Source: JBFXDW01 sp050180745 (lineage in GTDB: Bacteria > Pseudomonadota > Alphaproteobacteria > UBA9219). From it: a stretch of DNA of 7,803 bases. Below, one piece after another: positions 1 through 5,458 of this stretch (positions are counted from its first letter, which is position 1; the number at the start of each line of letters is the position of its first letter). The notes under the pieces are model-generated. The model was not told the origin of the DNA and did no database searches. It was given only the letters and a program-made list of their open reading frames with translations. Location of the stretch: positions 1 through 7,803 of the forward strand of contig JBFXDW010000079.1 of the NCBI GenBank assembly GCA_050180745.1, written 5' to 3'. A program made the translations under genes and the position numbers.

Positions 1-117
1 AATGCCATGTTAACCTTCCTGCGTGACGAAGTGCCCAAAAACTGGCAAAAATACTGCGATTCCGTTACGGATAACTTCCGCGTCATCTCACCCAAGGATT
101 TTCGGGTTTTGGCGTGA
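1..117 (+). CDS. 3' end of an unrecognised gene (5' end outside the window)
   Basis: Frame 1 is open from the first base to a TGA at 115-117 and gives 38 residues, ending FRVISPKDFRVLA. The segment is mostly polar and charged (RDEVPKNWQKYCD), with no membrane segment or motif I can assign. The ending VISPKDF slightly resembles the C-terminal 'sP.efl' of some PIN-domain toxins, but that is far too little for a call. The gene begins before the window. It ends directly before the chemoreceptor remnant, which continues in the same frame after the TGA with no start codon of its own, so this boundary may be a deletion or rearrangement junction. It could also be a chance open frame, although the composition looks coding. 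Confidence 0.45.
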   Translation, partial: NAMLTFLRDEVPKNWQKYCDSVTDNFRVISPKDFRVLA

Positions 118-1095
118 ACGGGGTATAACATAACAACGCAAGGTGCTAATGAAGGAAAAAGCACGAACGCGACAGTTCTGGTTCTGGCTGATACGGCCCA
201 GAAGATTGGCGAGATCGTCAAAATGATCCAACAAGTTGCGTCACAGACGAATTTGTTGGCGCTTAATGCGACGATTGAGGCTGCGCGGGCAGGCGATGCA
301 GGAAAAGGCTTTGCTGTTGTTGCTTCCGAGGTGAAAATGCTGGCAACGCAAACGGACAAAGCGACCCTGGATATTGAGCAGCAAATTAATACTGTGCAAA
401 CAGAAACCTCGACAGCTGTAGCGGCCATTGCCAAGATTTGTTCTACGTTGGAAGAGATCAAAGATATTTCGACGACGATTTCGGCTTCTATCGAGGAACA
501 ATCTTCGGCGACGAAAGAGATATCTCACAATGTTCAGGAAGCGGCGCAAGGTACGGCGGTCGTTTCAAGCAATGTCACTGGCCTAACCGAACGGTCAAGG
601 GAAACTGGACTGTCTGCGGGGCAAATGTATGATGCGGCGACAGACCTCGCTCAGCAGGGAGTAACATTGCGCAACGAGGTCAGGAAGTTCCTTGTTAAGA
701 TGCGGAGTTTGGAGGCTGGAGCGCAGGCTGCCGTTGAAATGGCCAAGGGTGATCATATTGGATTTAGGGACAAGATAGGAGAGGTTCTGGCTGGCAAGAG
801 GCGGATGAGTGCGGCTAAATTGTCAACGCATACGACGTGTCGTTTTGGTGAGTGGTATGGGGGCGTTCAGGATCCTGAAATCCAAAAGGATCCGGCATTC
901 AAGAATCTGTTAGAACCTCACAAAAGGGTTCATGATTTAGGGAAACAGGTTCTGACATGTCTTGAGAAGGGAGACAGGAAAGAGGCCGAGGCCCTCTTTA
1001 AGAAACTGGAAGCTGCTTCGGAAGACGTTCTGTCATTGGTCGATCAGCTTGGCAAGAATGTAGCTGAAAGAGAGCGGGCCTTGATGGAAGGGTGA
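118..1095 (+). pseudogene. 5'-truncated methyl-accepting chemotaxis protein with C-terminal CZB zinc-binding domain
   Basis: Translation shows the chemoreceptor signalling tip (QTNLLALNATIEAARAG, then GKGFAVVASEVK), followed by the returning coiled-coil helix and a CZB domain. Family-like sequence (NATVLVLADTAQKIGEIVKM) is in frame upstream of the only ATG, at 223, back to about 139, and no ATG, GTG or TTG is in frame between the TGA at 115-117 and 223. Sensor domain, membrane helices, HAMP and the descending signalling helix are therefore missing. Numbered from the ATG at 223, the CZB domain spans about residues 171-283, with the expected 3-His/1-Cys zinc ligands at H178, C206 (in CRFGEW), H233 and H237. 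Full-length relatives signal through CheA/CheW; this piece lacks half of the antiparallel hairpin, so I infer a relic. The frame from 223 to TGA 1095 is intact (290 codons), so a short expressed protein cannot be excluded. Confidence 0.8.
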
Positions 1096-1213
1096 GGAGA
1101 ATAGCCCTTTAAACAATAAAGGTTAATATGGGGGCTTGGGTGCACTTCTTAAGAGTTAGGACTGATCTTGGGTTTCTCCTGTTGTGAAAATGATTTTTCG
1201 TTTCGCAGGGGTG

Positions 1214-1241
1214 TTGACTCTTATCAGGCTTTGCTTATACT
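1214..1241 (+). promoter_or_regulatory. sigma-70-type promoter for the rpsM-rpsK-rpoA-rplQ operon
   Basis: TTGACT (1214-1219) and TATACT (1236-1241) are separated by 16 bases, and each hexamer is one base from the consensus. The start of transcription would fall near 1248, giving a leader of about 255 nt. The position upstream of rpsM and beyond the chemoreceptor remnant fits the operon having its own promoter here and not being read from secY/adk as in many relatives. Predicted by eye only. Confidence 0.65.
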
Positions 1242-1249
1242 GCGCGCCT

Positions 1250-1277
1250 CGGCCTCCTTTTCTTGCGGGGAGTGCCG
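1250..1277 (+). other. 5' leader hairpin of the rpsM operon
   Basis: CGGC (1250-1253) pairs with GCCG (1274-1277) and CTCC (1254-1257) pairs with GGAG (1269-1272), with T1273 bulged and a G-U pair extending the stem. This GC-rich stem would form almost at the 5' end of the predicted transcript. It may protect the RNA end or form part of a regulatory leader; no protein ligand can be named. Confidence 0.5.
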
Positions 1278-1314
1278 CGCTTTGTCTTGTGTCAAGATAT
1301 TGATTCGCTTTTCT

Positions 1315-1353
1315 AGGCCTAACTCTCCTCCTTTCGGGGTGGCGAGGCGGCCT
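1315..1353 (+). other. second leader hairpin of the rpsM operon
   Basis: AGGCC (1315-1319) pairs with GGCCT (1349-1353), and CCTC (1327-1330) pairs with GAGG (1344-1347), with an asymmetric internal loop and a 13-nt end loop. It is followed by three more T residues. The left side also includes CTCTCCT (1323-1329), complementary to the rpsM ribosome-binding site AGGAGAG (1492-1498), so this element could take part in long-range pairing. Moderate stability is judged by eye. Confidence 0.4.
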
Positions 1354-1362
1354 TTTATCAGG

Positions 1363-1434
1363 AGAAAGCGATTTAATTGCAAGATTTTGGTGATCGCTTT
1401 TTGTTGGTTCTTTGCCAGAAAAAGCGGTTTTTTT
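1363..1434 (+). terminator. terminator/antiterminator (attenuator) in the rpsM leader
   Basis: Terminator form: CGCTTTTT (1395-1402) pairs perfectly with AAAAAGCG (1419-1426); an inner TGG/CCA (1405-1407 with 1415-1417) closes a 7-nt loop, and seven T residues follow at 1428-1434. Competing form: AGAAAGCGAT (1363-1372) pairs with ATCGCTTTTT (1393-1402), nine Watson-Crick pairs and one G-U, using the same left arm. The two helices exclude each other, the classic layout of transcription attenuation. Pairings are seen directly; regulation is inferred. The signal that would switch the forms is unknown, and I see no convincing leader peptide. Confidence 0.6.
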
Positions 1435-1491
1435 GGACTGGGAGCTTCCTCACTATTATTGGGGGCGTTCGGACCGGTCGTGTCAGTCGAT

Positions 1492-1498
1492 AGGAGAG
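1492..1498 (+). promoter_or_regulatory. ribosome-binding site deciding the rpsM start
   Basis: AGGAGAG lies five bases before the GTG at 1504. It sets the start of S13 there and not at any upstream in-frame codon of the longer open frame. The 7-base complement CTCTCCT occurs in the leader at 1323-1329. Confidence 0.75.
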
Positions 1499-1503
1499 CC
1501 AAA

Positions 1504-1881
1504 GTGGCCCGTATTGCAGGTGTTAACATTCCAGTTGGAAAACCTATACACATCGCGTTGCGTTACATTCATGGGATTGGTCCCGCTAAGTCAGCGCAAA
1601 TCTGTGAACGCACAGGGATTGATCCCGCAAAGCGCGTTAATGAACTAACCGAATCTGAAATCTTAAAAATTCGCGAAGATATTGATGCTCATTGCAAGGT
1701 AGAAGGTGACCTTCGCCGTGAAGTTTCAATGAACATTAAGCGTCTGATGGATCTTGGTTCTTATCGCGGTCTTCGTCATCGTAAGGGCTTGCCTGTTCGT
1801 GGGCAACGGACCCACACCAATGCGCGTACGCGCAAAGGTCCGGCTAAGGCGATCGCTGGTAAGAAGAAGGTAGCTCGTTAG
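1504..1881 (+). CDS. rpsM: 30S ribosomal protein S13
   Basis: S13 sits in the head of the small ribosomal subunit and contacts 16S rRNA, the P-site tRNA and the large subunit. The 125-residue product starts VARIAGVNIP, has the helix-hairpin-helix-like YIHGIGPAKS around residues 21-30, and the family signature GLRHRKGLPVRGQRTHTNAR at residues 89-108, then a basic tail ending GKKKVAR. Length matches the usual alphaproteobacterial protein of about 122-125 residues. The GTG start at 1504 is chosen because family members begin M-A-R-I-A-G-V and a ribosome-binding site is correctly spaced. It is first in a four-gene operon and is preceded by a promoter and attenuator-like leader. In most relatives adk lies just upstream; here a chemoreceptor remnant does. 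Identification is certain. Confidence 0.98.
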   Translation: MARIAGVNIPVGKPIHIALRYIHGIGPAKSAQICERTGIDPAKRVNELTESEILKIREDIDAHCKVEGDLRREVSMNIKRLMDLGSYRGLRHRKGLPVRGQRTHTNARTRKGPAKAIAGKKKVAR

Positions 1882-1960
1882 GCTGTCTTGTTTCGGGCTA
1901 GGGCGAAGAAGGAATATGATTTTCTCATCGCTCTGGCATACAATAATCATGGTGTCGATA

Positions 1961-1983
1961 ATTCTTAGGGCACCCCAAAGAAT
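1961..1983 (+). other. hairpin directly before the rpsK ribosome-binding site
   Basis: ATTCTT (1961-1966) pairs with AAGAAT (1978-1983), and GGG (1968-1970) with CCC (1974-1976) across a CAC loop, with one A/A mismatch between the two stems. The stem ends exactly where the ribosome-binding site AAGGTGG (1984-1990) begins. It lies in an untranslated 117-nt gap between rpsM and rpsK that holds no other gene. Confidence 0.5.
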
Positions 1984-1998
1984 AAGGTGGAGTCAGAT

Positions 1999-2403
1999 AT
2001 GGCTGCGAAAGATCAAAAAGGTAAGGCGGGGCGTGTTCGCCGGAGAGAGCGGAAAAACATCGTTAGTGGTGTGGCTCATGTTAACGCGACATTCAATAAC
2101 ACAATTATAACGATTGCTGATTCGCAAGGGAATACAATCTCTTGGTCGTCTGCGGGGATGATGGGCTTTAAAGGCTCTCGGAAATCCACGCCTTATGCGG
2201 CGCAGATGGCTGCTGAGGATGCTGGTCGCAAGGCGATGGAACATGGTGTGCGCACTGTGGAAGTTGAGGTCAAGGGGCCTGGCTCAGGTCGTGAATCGGC
2301 TTTGCGTGCGCTTCAAACAGTAGGATTTAATGTGACGATGATCCGTGATGTGACGCCGATTCCTCATAATGGGGTGCGTCCACGTAAGAAGCGCCGCGTT
2401 TAA
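1999..2403 (+). CDS. rpsK: 30S ribosomal protein S11
   Basis: S11 lies on the platform of the small subunit near the mRNA exit region and binds 16S rRNA. The 134-residue product has a basic N-terminus (KGKAGRVRRRERKN), then GVAHVNATFNNTIITIAD, SSAGMMGFKGSRKSTPYAAQ and GPGSGRESALRALQ, and ends in PIPHNGVRPRKKRRV, all characteristic of the family, which is usually about 129 residues. The ATG at 1999 is preferred over an in-frame GTG at 1987 because the latter lies inside the ribosome-binding site AAGGTGG (1984-1990) and would add MESD before the normal MAAKD start. It is the second gene of the operon, 117 nt after rpsM, and ends in two adjacent stops (TAA TAG). Identification is certain. Confidence 0.98.
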   Translation: MAAKDQKGKAGRVRRRERKNIVSGVAHVNATFNNTIITIADSQGNTISWSSAGMMGFKGSRKSTPYAAQMAAEDAGRKAMEHGVRTVEVEVKGPGSGRESALRALQTVGFNVTMIRDVTPIPHNGVRPRKKRRV

Positions 2404-2412
2404 TAGTATTTT

Positions 2413-2439
2413 TGATGCGAGAGCTTGTCTCTCGCATCA
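2413..2439 (+). terminator. terminator-like hairpin between rpsK and rpoA
   Basis: TGATGCGAGAG (2413-2423) pairs perfectly over 11 bp with CTCTCGCATCA (2429-2439) across a CTTGT loop. A pyrimidine/T-rich run follows (2440-2458) but is broken by other bases, so termination may be partial. Because rpoA and rplQ follow at once, it could tune polymerase alpha relative to S13/S11, or serve as a processing or stability element. The structure is clear; the function is inferred. Confidence 0.6.
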
Positions 2440-2477
2440 TCTTGTTTTCTTTTTCTCAACTAAATGAGGTTGATCCC

Positions 2478-3494
2478 GTGTTACAAAAAAATTGGCAATC
2501 GCTCATTCAAGCTAGTAAGCAACTTCAAGATTCCAGCAATTCTGCGTCCCATGCTACTCTTGTGGTTGAACCGCTTGAAAGAGGTTTTGGCAATACGCTC
2601 GGTAATGCTTTGCGCCGCGTGTTGCTCTCTTCACTGCAAGGGGCTGCGGTGACGGCTATCCAGATTGAAGGGGTGCTTCATGAGTTCTCTTCAGTGCCGG
2701 GGGTACGGGAAGATGTTACCGACATTATTTTGAACATTAAGACGCTGGCTCTTAAAATGCATACGGAAGGTCCTCGGAAGATTCGCCTTCATGCTGAAGG
2801 GCCAGGGGAAGTTCGTGCTTCGCAAATTGAGACGGGCAGTGATATTGAAATCATGAATCCTGATCTTGTTATTTGCAACCTTGACCGTGATGCTCAATTG
2901 AATATGGAGCTGACCGTAGAAATGGGGAAGGGCTATGTTCCTGCTTCAGCAAGTCGCAAGGAAGATACACCGATTGGTCTTATTCCGATTGATGCGCTTT
3001 TCAGCCCTGTACGGAAAGTTGCTTATAAGATTGAGAACAGCCGCGTTGGTCAAGTTACGGACTACGACAAGCTGTCTTTGGTTGTGGATACGGATGCTTC
3101 GGTTACGCCAGAAGATGCGATTGCGGTAGCGGCGCGTATTTTGCAAGACCAGCTTCAACTTTTCATCAATTTTGAAGAGCCTCGTCCGGCACAAGCACAA
3201 GAGCAAGAAGCCGGTGAGCTGCCCTTTAACCGCAATCTGTTGAAGAAGGTGGATGAGCTTGAGTTGTCTGTTCGTTCGGCTAATTGCCTGAAGAACGATA
3301 ACATCGTTTACATTGGCGATCTGGTCCAAAAGACGGAGAGCGAAATGCTTCGCACACCGAACTTTGGTCGGAAGAGCTTAAACGAGATCAAAGAAGTTCT
3401 GCAACAAATGGGGCTTGGTCTTGGGATGCAAATCCTCGACTGGCCGCCTGAGAATATAGAGGACTTGGCTCGTAAACTCGAAGAGCCGTTTTAA
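2478..3494 (+). CDS. rpoA: DNA-directed RNA polymerase alpha subunit
   Basis: The alpha subunit dimer nucleates RNA polymerase assembly, and its C-terminal domain contacts UP-element DNA and activators. The 338-residue product starts VLQKNWQSLI, with alpha-NTD to about residue 235 (PLERGFGNTLGNALRRVLLSS near the start, then VPGVREDVTDIILNIK), a charged Gln/Glu-rich linker (AQAQEQEAGE), and alpha-CTD with ELSVRSANCLKND, containing the Arg equivalent to E. coli R265, then TPNFGRKSLNEIKEVL and NWPPEN-like DWPPENIEDLA. Length is normal. GTG at 2478 is chosen because family proteins begin M-I/L-Q-K-N-W and GAGGT (2467-2470 region) lies about seven bases upstream. The longer frame from a TTG at 2412 would begin inside the intergenic hairpin. 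Third gene of the operon; identification is certain. Confidence 0.98.
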   Translation: MLQKNWQSLIQASKQLQDSSNSASHATLVVEPLERGFGNTLGNALRRVLLSSLQGAAVTAIQIEGVLHEFSSVPGVREDVTDIILNIKTLALKMHTEGPRKIRLHAEGPGEVRASQIETGSDIEIMNPDLVICNLDRDAQLNMELTVEMGKGYVPASASRKEDTPIGLIPIDALFSPVRKVAYKIENSRVGQVTDYDKLSLVVDTDASVTPEDAIAVAARILQDQLQLFINFEEPRPAQAQEQEAGELPFNRNLLKKVDELELSVRSANCLKNDNIVYIGDLVQKTESEMLRTPNFGRKSLNEIKEVLQQMGLGLGMQILDWPPENIEDLARKLEEPF

Positions 3495-3612
3495 TTCTGC
3501 GCTCTTTGGTCTGCAAACGAAGCGTTTCTGCGCTTCCGCTGCTCAGGTGCCTTTTTGTACATTCCGCTGCGGTTCTCGAAACGCTTCGTTTTCGACTCAA
3601 ATATCGCAGAAT
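3494..3612 (+). repeat. 119-bp nested palindromic element between rpoA and rplQ
   Basis: ATTCTGCG (3494-3501) is inverted at 3605-3612, and AAACGAAGCGTTTC (3515-3528) is perfectly inverted at 3578-3591. Both spacers between the two blocks are 13 bases and partly match, so the arms are 35-base inverted repeats with about 80% identity. Inside, CCGCTGC (3536-3542) nearly pairs with GCTGCGG (3566-3572). The left arm can also fold locally as GAAGCG/CGCTTC (3519-3524 with 3531-3536). No coding is seen. It could be a small palindromic or MITE-like repeat, or an RNA-processing or termination structure in the operon; no target-site duplication is obvious. Confidence 0.65.
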
Positions 3613-3762
3613 GAAGCGATAGGCTCGACAAAAAGGGAATGTTACTTAGAAGAAAGTGCCAATTCTGATCCGTCAGGTTGGGGCTTAATGAAATCGCTTT
3701 CCTGCAAGAGGGGCTAGGTGGCCGCTCAACAGGGGGCAAGCTATAAGAAAGGAAATGTCGCT

Positions 3763-4209
3763 ATGCGTCACAATATGTCTGGTCGTAAATTGAATAGAAC
3801 CTCGTCTCACCGTAAGGCGATGTTTGCTAACATGGCTGCTGCGCTGATTAAGCATGAGCAAATTAAAACAACACTTCCTAAGGCAAAGGATCTTCGTCCG
3901 ATTGTTGAGAAGCTGATTACATTTAGCAAAAAAGGTGGTTTAGCTGATCGTCGTCGGGCGATTTCGATCATCCGTGATAAAGAGATGGTTGCAAAGCTGT
4001 TTGATACCTTAGCGGCGCGTTACAAGGACCGCAATGGTGGTTATACGCGCGTTCTGAAAGCAGGGGTGCGCTATGGCGATGCGGCTCCAATGGCGATTAT
4101 TGAGTTCGTTGACCGCGATGAGGCGGCTAAAGGACAAAACAGCGGTCCTGTAGAGATAAAGGACGAAGCACCTGAAGAAGCCGTTGAAGCAACGGAGGAA
4201 ACAGCGTAA
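3763..4209 (+). CDS. rplQ: 50S ribosomal protein L17
   Basis: L17 is a large-subunit protein near the polypeptide exit tunnel. The 148-residue product begins MRHNMSGRKLNRTSSHRKAM, followed by NMAAALIKHEQIKTTLPKAK and DLRPIVEKLITFSKKGG, all diagnostic, and the core ends near YGDAAPMAIIEFVDRD. The last ~30 residues form an acidic extension (EAPEEAVEATEE), common and variable in this class. The ATG at 3763 is chosen over an in-frame GTG at 3718 because family members begin MRH and AAAGGA lies about nine bases upstream. It lies 268 bases after rpoA, an unusually wide gap for this operon. It is the last gene of the operon; the next possible transcription stop is the hairpin at 4235-4282. Identification is certain. 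Confidence 0.98.
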   Translation: MRHNMSGRKLNRTSSHRKAMFANMAAALIKHEQIKTTLPKAKDLRPIVEKLITFSKKGGLADRRRAISIIRDKEMVAKLFDTLAARYKDRNGGYTRVLKAGVRYGDAAPMAIIEFVDRDEAAKGQNSGPVEIKDEAPEEAVEATEETA

Positions 4210-4234
4210 GCTAACTTCCCATTCCATCTAATCG

Positions 4235-4282
4235 AAAAGGAGCCTTTATGATGACGCAGAAAATCGTGAAGGCTCTTTTTTT
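4235..4282 (+). terminator. hairpin with T tract over the lipoprotein gene start
   Basis: AAAAGGAGCCTTT (4235-4247) pairs with GAAGGCTCTTTTT (4268-4280): 11 Watson-Crick and two G-U pairs, with a 20-nt loop carrying both possible ATG start codons (4248, 4251). The stem hides the whole ribosome-binding site AAGGAG, and a run of seven T residues covers 4276-4282. It may therefore act as terminator for the rplQ end of the ribosomal operon, as a translation-limiting structure for the lipoprotein, or both. No other terminator is visible between 4210 and 4234. Confidence 0.55.
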
Positions 4283-4562
4283 GTGCCTTTTTCTTGTCGC
4301 TCTGGTGGGCGGCCTTGTGGCATGCTCACCTGCCTCACGCTGTTGTGAGGACACATACCGGACGAAGTCCGGCCAACTTATTTATCTTGAAGATGATATG
4401 CAATCTTGTGAGCGCTCTTGTAATGCCGCCTACGACCGTTGTGGTGAGAGTATGGCGGCTCGATCTCCTGTCGGTAATGGCCAGATGACGGGCATTTTTG
4501 GAGGAGAAGCCGACTGCCGCGACTCTCTGCGCTCTTGCTTGAAAGATTGTAAGGCTCCTTAA
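4248..4562 (+). CDS. small cysteine-rich lipoprotein, function unknown
   Basis: A 104-residue protein with a charged N-terminus (MMTQKIVK), a hydrophobic stretch (about 9-25) and lipobox LVAC with the lipidated Cys at 26. Ser at +2 suggests sorting to the outer membrane by E. coli rules. The mature part contains nine Cys including C26: C32, C33, C54, C58, C65, C90, C97 and C101. The last six are arranged CX3CX6C and then CX6CX3C, a mirror image that would form a three-rung disulfide ladder between two antiparallel helices. I do not recognise a family. The start could be 4248 or 4251; AAGGAG sits five or eight bases upstream. The stop TAA shares its last base with the ATG of the transporter, so the two are probably co-translated. 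The gene follows rplQ on the same strand but is not a normal member of that operon. Confidence 0.8.
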   Translation: MMTQKIVKALFLCLFLVALVGGLVACSPASRCCEDTYRTKSGQLIYLEDDMQSCERSCNAAYDRCGESMAARSPVGNGQMTGIFGGEADCRDSLRSCLKDCKAP

Positions 4563-5458
4563 TGTCTGCTGCGCTCGTTAAGCCTAATCACAAGATTGGT
4601 ATTCTTGTTGCGATCCTGACTTGTATCGTATTTGGTGTTTATCCCGCAGCGATACGTGCGGCTTATGCTGATGGGGCGAATGTTGTCTTTATTCTTTGGC
4701 TTACAATGTTTACGCGAGCCTTTATGCTTAGTACATTTGCTCTTTTGAAGCGCAGAGCCTTAATGGCTGATAAAACTCATCGTCGAGAGACTCTGTTGGC
4801 TGGCTTTTGGCAAGCTGTTTCTGTGACGGGAGTGCTCGGCGGCGTGGCATTTATTCCGGGGCCTGTGGTTCTTATTATTCTGTTTTCCCATACCCTGATG
4901 CTGTTATTCTTCATGGCGTTCCGTGGGGAAATCAAGCTTGACGCGGTCACTTTTCTGACAACGCTCTTGGCCCTATTGGGGCTGACGATGGTGATGGATA
5001 TCTGGCACGTTCAGTCCGTGAATAATTTGACGGGCTTTGCGCTCGCTTTTATGGCGGCGATAGCGACAGTCTGCCGCCTATACATTTTCGGGAAACAGAC
5101 AGAAAAACGAAATCCGGCTGTTGTTGGAGCGGAAGTCTTTATCGTGGCCTTTTTGTTTCTGTTGCTCTTAGGCTTTTGGAAACTTCCTGTCATGCCGCAA
5201 ACATTAGCTGGATGGGGCTGGTCCTCTATGGCAGCCTTGTCCTTGGGGAGTGGCAGCTTTGGCATGTTTTATGGGGTTGCTCTTTTAGGCTCGTTCAAGT
5301 GGAGCCTCTTTGCGAAGGTTGAACCCATCTTTACTGCGCTTTTTTCAATCTGGTTTTTGGGAGAAACACTGAAAACCTCCCAATATGTCGGCATGGCCGT
5401 TGTGATAGGAAGCCTGATTGCCTATCAGCTTTTGACACATAGAAAAAAGGAAGCGTAA
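4562..5458 (+). CDS. DMT-superfamily (EamA-like) inner-membrane transporter
   Basis: A 298-residue, strongly hydrophobic protein with about ten predicted membrane helices (roughly residues 12-31, 41-61, 80-98, 101-119, 128-147, 157-176, 188-208, 219-241, 245-266 and 275-293). This matches the two-times-five-helix layout of the EamA drug/metabolite transporter family, which is normally about 290-310 residues. The segment KVEPIFTALFSIWFLGETL followed by a final helix is typical of the second EamA repeat; the family includes small-molecule exporters and importers, and the substrate cannot be told from sequence. The ATG overlaps the stop of the lipoprotein gene (TAATG), implying translational coupling. 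The stop lies within the loop of the terminator that follows. Confident on family, not on role. Confidence 0.88.
   Translation: MSAALVKPNHKIGILVAILTCIVFGVYPAAIRAAYADGANVVFILWLTMFTRAFMLSTFALLKRRALMADKTHRRETLLAGFWQAVSVTGVLGGVAFIPGPVVLIILFSHTLMLLFFMAFRGEIKLDAVTFLTTLLALLGLTMVMDIWHVQSVNNLTGFALAFMAAIATVCRLYIFGKQTEKRNPAVVGAEVFIVAFLFLLLLGFWKLPVMPQTLAGWGWSSMAALSLGSGSFGMFYGVALLGSFKWSLFAKVEPIFTALFSIWFLGETLKTSQYVGMAVVIGSLIAYQLLTHRKKEA

Larger units (their letters stand above)
1096..1503 (+). other. 408-base region without a gene: rpsM operon promoter and structured leader
   Basis: Nothing protein-like was found on either strand. A TTG-initiated frame runs into rpsM from 1168, but its upstream translation resembles no ribosomal protein N-terminus. 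Bases 1096-1210 show only a weak 5-bp inverted repeat (1106-1110 with 1118-1122). From 1214 the region contains a promoter and then a leader of about 250 nt with successive hairpins: 1250-1277, 1285-1297 (TCTTG/CAAGA), 1315-1353, and the terminator/antiterminator at 1363-1434. The ribosome-binding site of rpsM lies at its end. Confidence 0.7.

Noticed and set aside
115..117. Read-through of TGA joining the first partial gene to the chemoreceptor
   Set aside because: The two parts share no family and the common frame is a one-in-three chance; TGA also ends the chemoreceptor frame.
1106..1122. CCTTT/AAAGG hairpin as terminator of the chemoreceptor remnant
   Set aside because: Only five mostly A-T pairs and no T tract.
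1272..1316. Possible 14-codon leader peptide (GTG 1272 to TAG 1316) in the rpsM leader
   Set aside because: GGGGAG directly abuts the GTG with no spacing, there is no run of one regulatory amino acid, and the frame could be chance.
1168..1503. Long in-frame N-terminal extension of S13 from a TTG at 1168
   Set aside because: S13 proteins begin at the V/M-A-R-I-A-G position, a good ribosome-binding site lies at 1492-1498, and the extension overlaps the promoter and leader hairpins.
1224..1553. Minus-strand open frame over the rpsM leader and 5' end
   Set aside because: No recognisable protein, and it lies opposite a certain gene and its leader structures; likewise for other opposite-strand frames over rpoA, hpnH and the transporter.
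1939..1944. TACAAT as a -10 box for an internal rpsK promoter
   Set aside because: No -35 element is found at proper spacing upstream.
2412..2477. N-terminal extension of RpoA from a TTG at 2412
   Set aside because: The frame starts inside the rpsK-rpoA hairpin; family proteins begin near M-x-Q-K-N-W, which fits GTG 2478 with GAGGT upstream.
3718..3762. N-terminal extension of L17 from a GTG at 3718
   Set aside because: L17 begins MRH; AAAGGA is correctly spaced for ATG 3763.
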